Source: CAZOWW01 sp964583765 (GTDB lineage: Bacteria; Actinomycetota; Actinomycetes; Actinomycetales; Kineosporiaceae). Taken from it: a DNA stretch of 64,000 nt. Positions 35,175-43,868 of the stretch are shown here, one piece after another (within the stretch, counting starts at the first letter, position 1; every line of letters starts with the position of its first letter). Where the stretch lies: assembly GCA_964583765.1 (NCBI GenBank), contig CAZOWW010000005.1, forward strand, positions 1-64,000, read 5' to 3'. Below the pieces are notes generated by a model. It was not told where the DNA came from, did not search any database, and was given only the letters and a program-made list of their open reading frames with translations. The position numbers and the translations under genes are program-made.

Positions 35175-36064
35175 CGCCGGTCTCCGCCACCCGGGTGGCG
35201 TCCACCGAGGCGGGTCCGGCCCCGCGGCCCGGGGCGAGGCACCGGGCCCGGCGTCCCGTGGTGGATCTGCGGGGCGTGGTCAAGACCTACGGCACGGGCA
35301 GCGAGAACGTGGTGCGGGCCCTGGCTGGGGTGGACCTGGTGGTGCACCGCGGGGACTACGTGGCCGTGATGGGCGCCTCGGGTTCGGGCAAGTCGACGCT
35401 CATGAACATCGTCGGCTGCCTCGATGACGCCACCCGCGGGCAGTACCTGCTGGACGGTGTGGACACCAAGGTGCTCTCCGAGCGCCAGCAGGCCGTGATC
35501 CGCAACCGGAAGATCGGTTTCGTGTTCCAGTCGTTCAACCTGCTGCCCCGGTTGTCGGCCCTGGCCAACGTGGAGCTGCCGCTCGCCTACGCGGGGGTCA
35601 AGCCTGCTCCCCGTCGCGAGCGGGCACTGGCCGCCCTCGAGCGGGTGGGCCTGGGCGATCGCACGACGCACCAGCCGTCGCAGTTGTCCGGAGGCCAGCA
35701 ACAAAGGGTGGCCCTGGCCCGGGCCATCGTCACTGATCCGGTGCTCCTGCTGGCCGACGAACCGACCGGGGCGCTCGACAGCCGCAGCACCGCCGAGGTG
35801 CTGCACCTGTTCGACGAACTGAACGTGGCCGGTCGCACCCTGCTCGTGATCACACACGAGCAGGAGGTCGCCGATCACGCCAAGCGGGTGGTGCGCATGC
35901 GGGACGGCGGGATCATGGCGGACGAGCGTCGGGCCCCGGCGAGTGGGCTGCCGCCCTTGTGGAAGGGGCCGACCGGCCCGTCCGGCGCTTTCGCGCGGGC
36001 CGATGCCTTCGAACGGGCCTCCACCTTCGAACAGGGCCAAGGCCCGGGGAGCGTGACCTGGTGA
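35171..36064 (+). CDS. MacB-type ABC exporter ATPase
   Basis: A 297-residue cytosolic ATPase. Walker A is GASGSGKST (near residue 76), the Q loop is in FVFQSFNLLPRLSALANVELP, the signature is LSGGQQQRVALARAI, Walker B is LLLADEPTGALD, and the switch histidine is in LLVITHEQEVA. These match the LolD/MacB/FtsE group. The N-terminal 35 residues and the C-terminal 45 residues are disordered; the tail holds small repeats (AFARADAFERASTFEQ). It energises the permease encoded next, whose GTG overlaps this gene's stop. Confidence 0.93.
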   Translation: MTPVSATRVASTEAGPAPRPGARHRARRPVVDLRGVVKTYGTGSENVVRALAGVDLVVHRGDYVAVMGASGSGKSTLMNIVGCLDDATRGQYLLDGVDTKVLSERQQAVIRNRKIGFVFQSFNLLPRLSALANVELPLAYAGVKPAPRRERALAALERVGLGDRTTHQPSQLSGGQQQRVALARAIVTDPVLLLADEPTGALDSRSTAEVLHLFDELNVAGRTLLVITHEQEVADHAKRVVRMRDGGIMADERRAPASGLPPLWKGPTGPSGAFARADAFERASTFEQGQGPGSVTW

Positions 36065-37362
36065 ACGTGCGCGAGGTCTCCGGGTTCGCCGTCCGGGGGG
36101 TGACGGCGAACAAGCTCCGGTCGGCGTTGACCACCCTGGGCATCCTGATCGGGGTCGCCGCAGTGATCATCCTGGTCGCGGTCGGCACCGGGTCGAGCAA
36201 GGCGGTGCAGGACTCCATCAGCCGCCTCGGCAGCAACACCCTGAACATCAACTCGTCCCAGGGAGGAACGGGCGGCCGCGGGGGATCCCGGGGCGGCTTC
36301 GGCGGAGGCTTCGGCGGTGGATTCGGGGGGCCCGGTGGTGAGGGTGCCTCGGTGAGCACCGGCACCCAGACGCGGATCGCCGAGCTGACCCTGGACGACG
36401 CGCAGGCCCTGACCGACACCAAGCAGGCGCCGCACATCGTCTCGGTGGCGCCGGTCGTGCGGGCCTCCTCGGTGACCGCGACCTATACGGGTGCCACGCA
36501 CAGCGTGAGCACCTTCTCCGGGACCACGCCCAGCTACCTGGTCAACGACAACGACAAGATCCAGACCGGGACGGCCTTCACCGCGACCGACTACACCAAC
36601 CACCGGCGGGTCGCCCTGCTCGGACCGACCGTGGCCAAGGACCTCTACGGGGGCACGGGCCTGGGCATCGTGGGCAAGACCGTGCAGTTCAACGGCATCG
36701 ACTTCACCGTGGTGGGCATCCTGGGCGCCAAGGGGAGCACCGGCCCGACGGACTCGGACGATCGGGTGATCGCCCCGCTGACCGCGGTGGAGGACACCCT
36801 CACCGGGTACGGCTCGCTCAGCAACATCTCGGTCATGGCCAGCAACTCCACGAACGTCCCCCTGGCCACCTCGGAGGCGGAGGCGATCCTGGACGCCCGG
36901 CACAAGGTGACCTCGAGCAGCCGTGACTACACGGTGTTCAGCGCCTCGTCGATCCTGTCCGCGGCCACGAGCAGCCAGGACACGTTCACCGTGCTGCTCG
37001 GGGCGGTGGCCGCGATCTCGCTGCTGGTCGGCGGGATCGGCGTCATGAACATCATGTTGGTGACGGTCACCGAACGCACCCGGGAGATCGGCATCCGCAA
37101 GGCGATCGGGGCCCAGCGCGCCGACATCGTCAGCCAGTTCCTCATGGAGGCCGTGCTCCTGTCCCTCTTCGGCGGAGTGATGGGGGTGGTGGTCGGACTG
37201 ATCGGCAGCCAGTTCAAGATCGTTGGCGTGCATCCGGTGGTGGCGCCGTACTCGGTGGGCCTGGCCTTCGGGGTGGCCGTGGCGGTGGGGCTGTTCTTCG
37301 GCCTCTACCCGGCCAACCGGGCGGCCTCCCTGCGACCCATCGACGCCCTGCGGTACGAGTGA
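36061..37362 (+). CDS. MacB/FtsX-like ABC exporter permease
   Basis: A 433-residue permease with one N-terminal helix (RSALTTLGILIGVAAVIILVAV), a large extracytoplasmic domain, and three C-terminal helices with the FtsX pattern (LLVGGIGVMNIMLVTVTERTR followed by EIGIRKAIGA). A glycine-rich loop (GGRGGSRGGFGGGFGGGFGG, residues 67-86) interrupts the start of the external domain, an unusual feature shared with nearby proteins. The start GTG 36061 overlaps the ATPase stop. With the adaptor and ATPase it forms a tripartite exporter, likely for a peptide, lipid or drug. Confidence 0.92.
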   Translation: MNVREVSGFAVRGVTANKLRSALTTLGILIGVAAVIILVAVGTGSSKAVQDSISRLGSNTLNINSSQGGTGGRGGSRGGFGGGFGGGFGGPGGEGASVSTGTQTRIAELTLDDAQALTDTKQAPHIVSVAPVVRASSVTATYTGATHSVSTFSGTTPSYLVNDNDKIQTGTAFTATDYTNHRRVALLGPTVAKDLYGGTGLGIVGKTVQFNGIDFTVVGILGAKGSTGPTDSDDRVIAPLTAVEDTLTGYGSLSNISVMASNSTNVPLATSEAEAILDARHKVTSSSRDYTVFSASSILSAATSSQDTFTVLLGAVAAISLLVGGIGVMNIMLVTVTERTREIGIRKAIGAQRADIVSQFLMEAVLLSLFGGVMGVVVGLIGSQFKIVGVHPVVAPYSVGLAFGVAVAVGLFFGLYPANRAASLRPIDALRYE

Positions 37363-37377
37363 GTGAGCGGAGTTCCC

Positions 37378-38172
37378 ATGACCCAGCAACCCCCGGGACG
37401 GCGTCCCTCGTGGCGCGGCGAGCCCCCGTCCGAGCCCACCGCGGCCGGTACTCCCGCGTCCGGGTCCGGCGGACTCGCCGGGGCACCCGATCCGGACTCC
37501 CCGGTGCGGACCCTCGACCACGGTGTGCCCGTGGACCAGTTGCCTCCGCTCGACCCGGCGGACGCCGATCTCGACCCGGCATTCGAGGACGATCCGGAGG
37601 ATGGCCTCGACGAGGACGCGGACCTGTTGCCCGAGGCGGCCCGTCCCCGTGCCAACCGGCTCACCGCGATCCTGGCGGCGGCGGTGCTCGCGACCGCGTC
37701 GTTCGCGGCGGGTGTGGCGGTGCAGAAGAGCTCCGGGACCTCGTCCTCGAACCGTGCCTCCGGGGCCGCCTCGGTGTTCGCCAACCTGCGTCGTTCCGGT
37801 GGCTACGGTGGATTCGGTGGCTACGGCGGGTTCGGCGGAGCGGGCGTCCCCGGCGGTGTCACCGGGCAGCTGCCCGGATCCCTGGACCAGCCCGCCGCCG
37901 GCCAGGCGTCCGGGAGCGGTTCGGGGTCCGGTTCGTCGTCCGCCAGCGCTGTGCCGGTGGTCGTCGGGCAGGTGGTCTCGGTCTCCGGTACCACGGTCAA
38001 GGTGCGCAACTTCGCGGGCAAGATCGTGACCGTGAAGGTTCCGAGCGGGACGAGCGTGACCCGCAACCAGACCCTGACGCTCTCGGCGCTGACGGCCGGA
38101 ACCGCGGTGAGTGTCACCGGTTCCCAGGCCGCGGACGGGACCGTGACCGCGAACGGGGTCACCGCTCGATGA
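37378..38172 (+). CDS. DUF5666-type membrane protein
   Basis: A 264-residue protein: a disordered acidic N-terminus, one membrane helix (about 94-115, LTAILAAAVLATASFAAGVAV), a Gly-rich segment (GGYGGFGGYGGFGGAG near 141), a Ser/Gly linker, and a C-terminal 75-residue beta-rich domain (VVVGQVVSVSGTTVKVRNFA, SVTRNQTLTL, VSVTGSQAADGTVTANGVT) of the DUF5666 OB-like type. It lies 15 bases after the permease gene and should work with the exporter outside the membrane. ATG 37378 has GCGGAG before it; GTG 37363 is an alternative start. Confidence 0.8.
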   Translation: MTQQPPGRRPSWRGEPPSEPTAAGTPASGSGGLAGAPDPDSPVRTLDHGVPVDQLPPLDPADADLDPAFEDDPEDGLDEDADLLPEAARPRANRLTAILAAAVLATASFAAGVAVQKSSGTSSSNRASGAASVFANLRRSGGYGGFGGYGGFGGAGVPGGVTGQLPGSLDQPAAGQASGSGSGSGSSSASAVPVVVGQVVSVSGTTVKVRNFAGKIVTVKVPSGTSVTRNQTLTLSALTAGTAVSVTGSQAADGTVTANGVTAR

Positions 38173-38213
38173 CGGTGTCGAACTTCTCAGTGTCGAACTG
38201 CAAGGAGGATCTC

Positions 38214-38711
38214 GTGAAGTCTGAACTGGACGCGTCCGCTCCGGTCGGTGCGGCCAGAGTGCCCCGCCGTGCGGCGGCCGTGCGTGCTGTGGCCGTCGCG
38301 GGGGTGTTGCTGAGTGCCGCCGGGCTGGTCGCGGCGTGCGGTGGTTCCTCCTCGAACTCCTCCGGCCAGCCAGCCGGGATGACCGGAGCTCCGGGGCAGG
38401 GCGGCCCGGGCGGAGAGGGGAACTTCGGCCAGGAGTTCACGGCCATCCGCCAGTGCCTCACTGCGGCGGGCATCAGCGTGCCGACGTTCAGTCCTCGGGC
38501 CCGGGGGAGCTTCACCGGCACCCCGTCCTGGACACCGGGCGAGCGGCCGACCGGGTCGTTCACCCGGTCCCCGGGGATGGGCGGCCCCGGCGGTCGGGGC
38601 GGCGGGATGATGAGCATCCTGAACGATCCGAAGGCACAGGCGGCGCTCAAGGCGTGCGGGCTCACAATGCCCACCAGGGGTAACTTCCCTCGGCCCACGG
38701 CATCGTCGTAA
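38214..38711 (+). CDS. Gly-rich lipoprotein of the exporter operon
   Basis: A 165-residue lipoprotein. GTG 38214 follows a perfect AAGGAGG; an in-frame ATG at 38169 overlaps the preceding stop but has no such site. The signal ends in LVAACG with the lipidated cysteine near residue 41. The mature part has Gly/Pro-rich stretches (GAPGQGGPGGEGNF, GMGGPGGRGGGMM) around a short conserved-looking core (FTAIRQCLTAAGISVPTF, ILNDPKAQAALKACGL) with two cysteines. Small proteins of this layout accompany MacAB-type operons in actinobacteria; the role is unknown. Confidence 0.75.
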   Translation: MKSELDASAPVGAARVPRRAAAVRAVAVAGVLLSAAGLVAACGGSSSNSSGQPAGMTGAPGQGGPGGEGNFGQEFTAIRQCLTAAGISVPTFSPRARGSFTGTPSWTPGERPTGSFTRSPGMGGPGGRGGGMMSILNDPKAQAALKACGLTMPTRGNFPRPTASS

Positions 38712-38759
38712 GGTGCGCACGCGACATCCCGCACGCATCGGGTGAGCTCCGAAGTCGAC

Positions 38760-38792
38760 CGGCGGCGAGGGCAAATGTCGTCCTCGCCGCCG
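38760..38792 (+). terminator. Terminator after the exporter operon
   Basis: An 11-bp perfect stem, CGGCGGCGAGG and CCTCGCCGCCG, with an 11-base loop, about 50 bases after the lipoprotein stop. Confidence 0.6.
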
Positions 38793-38944
38793 TCGTCGTC
38801 CCGACCACGTGTGGGTCCCGGCCCGGTAGGGCCACAGGTTCCGGACGCGCGACGAGGGATGGAGGGCGCGTCCCGGCCCGGTCGCGTTCCCAGGTCAATA
38901 CGTTAGCGTTCAGAACTTCCGACTCCTCACTCACGAAGGTCACC

Positions 38945-39961
38945 GTGACATCTGCCCCGCGGCGTCTCGCTGCTGTCCTCGCTCTCCCGCTCGCGCTGCT
39001 GGCCGCCTGCGCCAATGCGCCCTCCGACACGTCGGCAGGGACGACGACCACGACGTCCGTTGCGCCATCGGAGTCGGGGTCGGCGTCCACCTCGGAGTCC
39101 CCCACCGCCTCGGCCACGCCGACGGTGAAGGCCGCCACCTCGCCCGTGGTGCAGACGCCGCTGGGGGTTTCGGCGACCGGGGTCTTCGGTGACAAGCCGG
39201 CGATCACCGTGCCCGCGACCACGGCGCCGACGGACCTCAAGGTCAATGTTCTCTCGCCGGGCACCGGCACGGTGGTGGCGAAGGGTGAGTACGTCGTCGT
39301 CAACTACCTCGGTCGCATCTGGAAGCCCAAGGCGGGCAAGACGCCCGTCTTCGACAACTCCTACGACCGGCACGCGCCGATCGGGTTCACGGCCGGCAGC
39401 GGGGGCATGATCAAGGGCTGGGAGCAGGGGCTGATGGGGCAGAAGGTGGGCTCCCGCGTCCTGCTGAGCATCCCGCCGAGCCTGGGCTACGGCACCACCG
39501 GCAACAGTGAGCTCTCCGGCCAGACGCTCGTGTTCGTGGTGGACCTGGTCGACGCGGTCGCCAAGGACGCCAGCGCGACCGGAACGGTGATCAGCTCGCT
39601 GCCGGCAGGTTTCCCGCAGGTCGTCTCCGTGTCGGGCCAGAAGCCGTCGTTCGGTTCGGTCGCCGGGGTCAAGGTCGGGGCGAAGCCCGTCTCGACGTTG
39701 CTGATCAAGGGCAACGGCCCGGCCGTGATCGACTCCTCCAAGCAGCTGCTGCTGCAGTTCCTGCAGGCGGACGAGAAGGGCAAGGTCAGCACGTCGACCT
39801 GGGACAGCGGGCCCCAGACCGTTCCGGCCTCGCAGGTTCTCGCGTCCCTCGACGCGCTCAAGGGTCAGCCGGTGGGATCGCGGGCCATGATGGTCGCGCC
39901 CGGCCAGAACGGCTCGACCTCGGGCGTGCTGCTGATCGTGGACGTCCTCTCCCAGTACTGA
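38945..39961 (+). CDS. FKBP-type peptidyl-prolyl isomerase lipoprotein
   Basis: A 338-residue lipoprotein with lipobox LLAAC (cysteine near residue 22), a Ser/Thr-rich linker, and an FKBP domain at about 95-205: VVNYLGRIW, VFDNSYDR, GGMIKGWEQGLMGQKVGSRVLLSIPPSLGYG and LVFVVDLVDAV. A second, degenerate FKBP-like unit follows (about 215-338, ending in GQPVGSRAMMVAPGQN and LLIVDVLSQY) without the aromatic active-site residues. It should assist folding of exported proteins on the cell surface. The start GTG 38945 has GAAGG six bases upstream. A strong terminator follows. Confidence 0.9.
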   Translation: MTSAPRRLAAVLALPLALLAACANAPSDTSAGTTTTTSVAPSESGSASTSESPTASATPTVKAATSPVVQTPLGVSATGVFGDKPAITVPATTAPTDLKVNVLSPGTGTVVAKGEYVVVNYLGRIWKPKAGKTPVFDNSYDRHAPIGFTAGSGGMIKGWEQGLMGQKVGSRVLLSIPPSLGYGTTGNSELSGQTLVFVVDLVDAVAKDASATGTVISSLPAGFPQVVSVSGQKPSFGSVAGVKVGAKPVSTLLIKGNGPAVIDSSKQLLLQFLQADEKGKVSTSTWDSGPQTVPASQVLASLDALKGQPVGSRAMMVAPGQNGSTSGVLLIVDVLSQY

Positions 39962-40017
39962 GATCCACCCGGTACTGGGATCCACCCAGGACTGAGGCGC
40001 TCCGCCTGATCGAGAGT

Positions 40018-40055
40018 CACGTCGGGGCCCGGCCGACCGGCCGGGCCCCGACGTG
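40018..40055. terminator. Very stable terminator
   Basis: A perfect 17-bp stem, CACGTCGGGGCCCGGCC and GGCCGGGCCCCGACGTG, with a 4-base loop, lies 57 bases after the FKBP stop. Confidence 0.8.
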
Positions 40056-40086
40056 CGTTCCGACGTGCGTTCCGACGTGCGTTCCG
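40051..40086. repeat. 12-bp tandem repeat adjoining the terminator
   Basis: Three perfect ACGTGCGTTCCG units follow directly on the right arm of the terminator. The remaining bases up to 40300 contain no gene that I can support. Confidence 0.9.
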
Positions 40087-40300
40087 GGTCGTGGTGGTCG
40101 CCCGGACCCCAGCAGTCTGTGGGAGGACCGCAGCGCCGGTGAGCAACTCCCACTGCGTGCCGGAAGGGGAGCCGCTCGTCGGGAGTGAGTTGCCGGACGC
40201 ACAGGTGCCCGCGACCGATGGGGTCGCGGGCACACGGGACAGGCGGGCGGGAGTTCGGTCGGTCCTCGACCTCCCCCTCGGCGGAGGCCGATCGCCGCCC

Positions 40301-40576
40301 TCAGGTGAGGATGATGCAGTCCGGTTCGGCGTGGGCGTCCGCCTCGGGGTCGTCGAACCAGATCCCGTCCTCGCCCAGGTAACGGAAGCGCTGCGTCGAG
40401 CCGGCGGGGACGCTCACCGCGACGCTGCGAGTGCCGTTGGCGCGGCGGACCAGGGTGTGCACTCCCGGGGTCCACGCGTTGAAGTCCCCGACCACCGAGA
40501 CCTGACCGAGACTCGACTCGTCCGGTAGCGCGAACGTGATCCGGACCTCGTTGCCCTTCTTCTGCCGCCGAATCAT
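40301..40576 (-). CDS. Stand-alone CBM48/isoamylase early-set domain protein
   Basis: A 91-residue protein with a strong AGGAGGG site before its ATG. It is a single early-set beta-sandwich: VRITFALPDESSLGQVSVVG, then DFNAWTPGVHTL, RFRYLGEDGIWFDDPEAD. This is the glycogen-binding CBM48 fold seen at the N-terminus of branching and debranching enzymes and in AMPK beta subunits, but with no enzyme attached. It probably binds glycogen or another alpha-glucan in the cytosol. Single-domain versions of about 90 residues are common in actinobacteria; their role is unproven. Confidence 0.85.
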   Translation of the reverse strand: MIRRQKKGNEVRITFALPDESSLGQVSVVGDFNAWTPGVHTLVRRANGTRSVAVSVPAGSTQRFRYLGEDGIWFDDPEADAHAEPDCIILT

Positions 40577-40775
40577 GCAACCCTCCTCGGACGTCTCACT
40601 GCCGGACCGGAGCCCCTTCGCTCCGTGCGCCGCGCCGGGAAACGTTCGGTGACGGCGGCATGCCGTCGGCCGCCCGGACGGCAGCGATGCTGTGGAAGGC
40701 GTGACCTGCACGCCTGTCGGCATCTTCGAACACCAGCCGCCGGGCCGCGAGCAGCCACGCCGATACTCACGGTGA

Positions 40776-40790
40776 ATAGTTGCTAACTAT
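40776..40790. promoter_or_regulatory. AT-rich palindrome between MFS and CBM48 genes
   Basis: ATAGTT-GCT-AACTAT is a perfect inverted repeat in an AT-rich island of an otherwise GC-rich window. It overlaps the MFS stop codon and lies about 200 bases upstream of the CBM48 gene on the same strand. It has the form of an operator. The flanking ACTCACGGTGAA (40765-40776) recurs in inverted orientation near 58826-58837, upstream of other genes. Confidence 0.35.
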
Positions 40791-42345
40791 GAGTGATAAC
40801 CATCTCGGGGTGCTGGTCCTGGTCGCTCCACGCCCGGGCGGACTCCGGTTCGGCAGGGTTCGGCTCGGCGGGGTCCTGCAGGACGGCGTCCGGCCCGACG
40901 GTCTCGTCGGTTGCGGGGGCGCCGGCCGGGTCCTCGGCACCGACCGGGACGGGCCCGTCCGGGGTGTGCACCAGACGTGAGGTCAGGCTCACCCCGATCG
41001 CGGCCAGGACGACGACGAACAGGGCCCAGCGCAGGTCACTGGCGTGCGAGATGGTCCCCACGAGTGGGGGACCGGCGAGGAACGCGGGCCACGAGGCGAT
41101 CGACACGGTCGCGATCGCACGCCCGGAGGGGATCCCGGGCTGGTTGCCCGCGGTACCGAAGACCGTGGGGGTGACGCAGGACAACCCCAGACCCACCAAG
41201 GCGAAGGCCGGGAACGCAGCCCAGCTGGTGTGCACGAGCAGCCCGATCGCCATGCCGCCGGCCGCCAGCAGGGGGGCGAGCAGCAGGAACCGGGAGCGGC
41301 CGACCCGGTGGACGACCCGGTCTCCGGTGATCCTGCCCAGGGACATGCACCCGGAGAACGTCGCGTAGGCGAGAGCGCCGAGGGCCGTCGACGCCCCCAG
41401 GGACTGGTGCACGTAGATGCTCGACCACTGCGAGGTCGTTCCCTCGCACAGGGCCGACCCGAAGGCGAGCGCGGCGAGCAGGCCGATCTGCGGAGTGAAC
41501 GCCAACTTCGAGCCCAGGCGCCCGGGACGCCTCCCGGTGCCCAGATCGGTACCGGTCCCGGCCCTGTGCCCGGCCCCGGCAAGGGCTGCGTCCGGCTGGA
41601 CCTCGTCGGCGGGCATCCACCCGGTGGTCGCGGCGAGCAGCGCGCCGAGGATGAGGCTGGTCGCCGCGAGCTGGACGTCCAGGGCGACGTGCAGATGCCC
41701 CGCGATCGCCCCGAGCAGGGCACCGAGCAGGGTGCCCACGCTGAAGCCCGCGTGGAAGGTGCCCATGATCGGGCGTCGGTAGGCGCGCTCGACGACCACC
41801 GCGGCACTGTTGATCGGCGCCTGCAGCAGGCTCGTCGAGACCCCCCAGAACACCAGCGCCACCCCGAGTTGCACGGGCGTGTGGCACGCGGCCAGCACGG
41901 GCGCTCCGACCAGGGCCATCGGGGTGGCGATGCGGGACATCCGTCGGGCGCCGAGCCTGGTGATCAGCACCGTGGAGAGCACCATGGCGACCAGCGAGCC
42001 CACTGATCCGCACTGGGCGAGGGTGCCCCAGTCCTGGTCGTTCAGGCCCACCGCGTTCTTGACGTCGGCCACGCGGGCGAGCCAGCTACCGGCCAGGGTG
42101 CCGAAGAGGGTGAAGAGCACGAGAACGGCCACCCGGGCCCGCCGCGCCTCGAGCTCCGGGCGGGTGCGGTGGGAGGAGCCGAGCCGGGTGCGGTGGGAGG
42201 AGCCGAGCCGGGTGCGGTGGGAGGAGCCGAGCCGGGGGTGCGTGGAGGAACGCAGGTGGGTTCGGGTGGAAGGGCGGAGCCGGCCGCGCGGGGAGGGGAT
42301 CGGCGTGGTCGGTGGGGAGGACGGCGAGGTTGCGCGAGCTGCCAC
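40783..42345 (-). CDS. MFS transporter
   Basis: A 520-residue major facilitator with 12 predicted helices (about 65-475) of the type with TLAGSWLARVADVKNAVGL near the first loop and GRITGDRVVHRVGRSRFLLL in the central loop. Its substrate is unknown; the closest pattern is the sugar/drug group in which few charged residues lie in helices. The first 60 residues are basic and disordered and contain three perfect copies of an 8-residue unit (GSSHRTRL-like). The tail is acidic and disordered. The start is uncertain; GTG 42345 is preferred over TTG 42354. Confidence 0.8.
   Translation of the reverse strand: MAARATSPSSPPTTPIPSPRGRLRPSTRTHLRSSTHPRLGSSHRTRLGSSHRTRLGSSHRTRPELEARRARVAVLVLFTLFGTLAGSWLARVADVKNAVGLNDQDWGTLAQCGSVGSLVAMVLSTVLITRLGARRMSRIATPMALVGAPVLAACHTPVQLGVALVFWGVSTSLLQAPINSAAVVVERAYRRPIMGTFHAGFSVGTLLGALLGAIAGHLHVALDVQLAATSLILGALLAATTGWMPADEVQPDAALAGAGHRAGTGTDLGTGRRPGRLGSKLAFTPQIGLLAALAFGSALCEGTTSQWSSIYVHQSLGASTALGALAYATFSGCMSLGRITGDRVVHRVGRSRFLLLAPLLAAGGMAIGLLVHTSWAAFPAFALVGLGLSCVTPTVFGTAGNQPGIPSGRAIATVSIASWPAFLAGPPLVGTISHASDLRWALFVVVLAAIGVSLTSRLVHTPDGPVPVGAEDPAGAPATDETVGPDAVLQDPAEPNPAEPESARAWSDQDQHPEMVITHS
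42161..42232 (-). repeat. 24-bp in-phase tandem repeat in the MFS gene
   Basis: Three perfect 24-base copies (plus strand CGGGTGCGGTGGGAGGAGCC, then GAGC) at 42161-42184, 42185-42208 and 42209-42232 encode an 8-residue repeat before the first membrane helix. Confidence 0.95.
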
Positions 42346-42416
42346 GGAAACCAAACTCTACTGCGGAATTCATGTCCAGGCCCCGGGTGGCCAGGGGTTT
42401 CACCCGCGCGACGGCA

Positions 42417-43343
42417 TCAGGACCGGGGCCAGTCACCGACAGTGATGACTTCGCCGGAGGAGCCCAGCAGCCGCGCGGGGAGCCCCAGCGTCCTCAACCA
42501 GCCCGGAGCACGCCGTCCCCGGACGATCGCGGCGGTGCTGGCCGTGTTCGCGTCGAGGCAGCTGTCCGCCGCAACTGTCACGCTGCGCCACACAGCCTCG
42601 ACCGGAAGCCCCGTGCGTGGGTCGAGGATGTGGTGGACGGTCGTGTCCCCGACGCGCCAGCGGCGGCGGGTGGTGCTCGAGGTGGCCACCGCGGATCCGG
42701 CGCCCAGGCTGATCCGGCAGCGCGGGTCCTCCGGCTGGTCGGCGACGTCCACGTGCCACCCGCGGAACGGTGCGGGCCCCGCGGTGGCCAGGTCCCCGCC
42801 GAGATTCACGAGCACGCCGGTGCCGAGATCACCGGCGACCAGCCGGGCGCAACGGTCCGCGGTCCACGCCTTGGCGGTCGCCCCGAGATCCAGGATCAGT
42901 CCCGGGGGGATCCGCAGGGCGGATCCCGTCCTCGACCGTCGCAGTTCCACGCTGCGCCACCCCGGGACGGACTGGCGGACCACTCGGAACGGCGCCACGT
43001 GGGGGATCTCCTGCATGCTGCTGCGGATCTCGTCGATGTCGCGGTCGTAGCCCATGGCCGACAGCGCGCCGCCGATCGTCGGGTCCACGTCACCGTCCGT
43101 GTGGGCGGCGGCATCGAGGCCCGCCGCGACGAGATCAGCCAGCAGGTCGCTCACCGGTACGAGCCGCCCGGCGTGCGCCTGAACTGTGTTGATCTCGGAG
43201 TCGGGCCGGAATCGGCTGGCCGCGGCGCCGACCTGGGCCAACTGGTCCTCGACCAGCTCACGCGCCTGCCCGAGCACGTCGGGGCGGGTGACCACGAGAT
43301 GTGCGGTCGTGCTCCAGATCGGCCAACTGGCGGCCGCGGTCAC
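42417..43343 (-). CDS. apbE: FAD:protein FMN transferase (ApbE)
   Basis: A 308-residue ApbE-type protein. It has SRFRPDSEINTVQ, DVDPTIGGALSAMGYDRD, LDLGATAKAWTADRCA, GVLVNLGGDLATAG and HHILDPRTGLPVEA, the FAD- and metal-binding motifs of the family in order. ApbE moves FMN from FAD to a Ser/Thr in target proteins of flavin-based electron transfer. No signal peptide is visible. The GTG start overlaps the stop of the upstream 80-residue gene as GTGA, so they are coupled. In many genomes ApbE sits with an FMN-binding domain protein and a ferric reductase; here only the small membrane protein is present. Confidence 0.9.
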   Translation of the reverse strand: MTAAASWPIWSTTAHLVVTRPDVLGQARELVEDQLAQVGAAASRFRPDSEINTVQAHAGRLVPVSDLLADLVAAGLDAAAHTDGDVDPTIGGALSAMGYDRDIDEIRSSMQEIPHVAPFRVVRQSVPGWRSVELRRSRTGSALRIPPGLILDLGATAKAWTADRCARLVAGDLGTGVLVNLGGDLATAGPAPFRGWHVDVADQPEDPRCRISLGAGSAVATSSTTRRRWRVGDTTVHHILDPRTGLPVEAVWRSVTVAADSCLDANTASTAAIVRGRRAPGWLRTLGLPARLLGSSGEVITVGDWPRS

Positions 43344-43582
43344 GAGCCGCCCGTCACCGAGTGGGCGGACCCGCTGCGGCCCGAGGACACCCCGGAGGAG
43401 GAGGAGGGGTTCCAGCCGTTGCCGGTGGTCGACCCGGTGGACGTGGATCCGGTCGACCCGCTGCTCATGGAGTGCAGGGTCGTGGCGACGGCGCTGGCGA
43501 CCCCCGTCCCGGCGACACCGACGAGTGCGCCCAGGGCGACGAGGTTGGCCAGCCTGCGGCTGTGCCGGGGGTCCGGGCTCAT
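43340..43582 (-). CDS. Small membrane protein with Ser/Thr/Gly tail
   Basis: An 80-residue protein with a strong AGGAGAT ribosome site. A hydrophobic segment (NLVALGALVGVAGTGVASAV, residues 13-32) anchors or exports it, and the rest is Ser/Thr/Gly-rich (SSGSTGSTSTGSTTGNG...). It is coupled to apbE by a GTGA overlap. In the usual operon this position is held by an FMN-binding domain protein carrying an SGAT-type flavinylation motif. No such consensus is present here. It may be a shortened relative or an unrelated anchor. Function unknown. Confidence 0.6.
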   Translation of the reverse strand: MSPDPRHSRRLANLVALGALVGVAGTGVASAVATTLHSMSSGSTGSTSTGSTTGNGWNPSSSSGVSSGRSGSAHSVTGGS

Positions 43583-43868
43583 GGGCGATCTCCTGCGGGT
43601 CGTCGCGGTCCCTGCCGACGGCGGGCACGTCTGGCTGTGATCAGGTGCCGAGCCGACAGGTGATTGACGCTTCTAGGATCGCGACGATTTCTGGGAAATT
43701 CCTGGACGGACGTCGAGCCCCCCCGGTGAGTCACCGGTGTCGGTCCTGCCGGCTGAGGGCTGTCTGGCGGAAGAACCCTTCTTCGGCGAATCGTCTGTGG
43801 TGGAGCCGACCAGGATGGCATCGTCCGCGGTGAGCCGTCTGGATTGTGGTGTCGCGGTTCGCCGGCCC

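Noticed and set aside
42161..42232. Repeat array as regulatory or CRISPR element
   Set aside because: The 24-base copies are in phase within the MFS reading frame and have no spacers.
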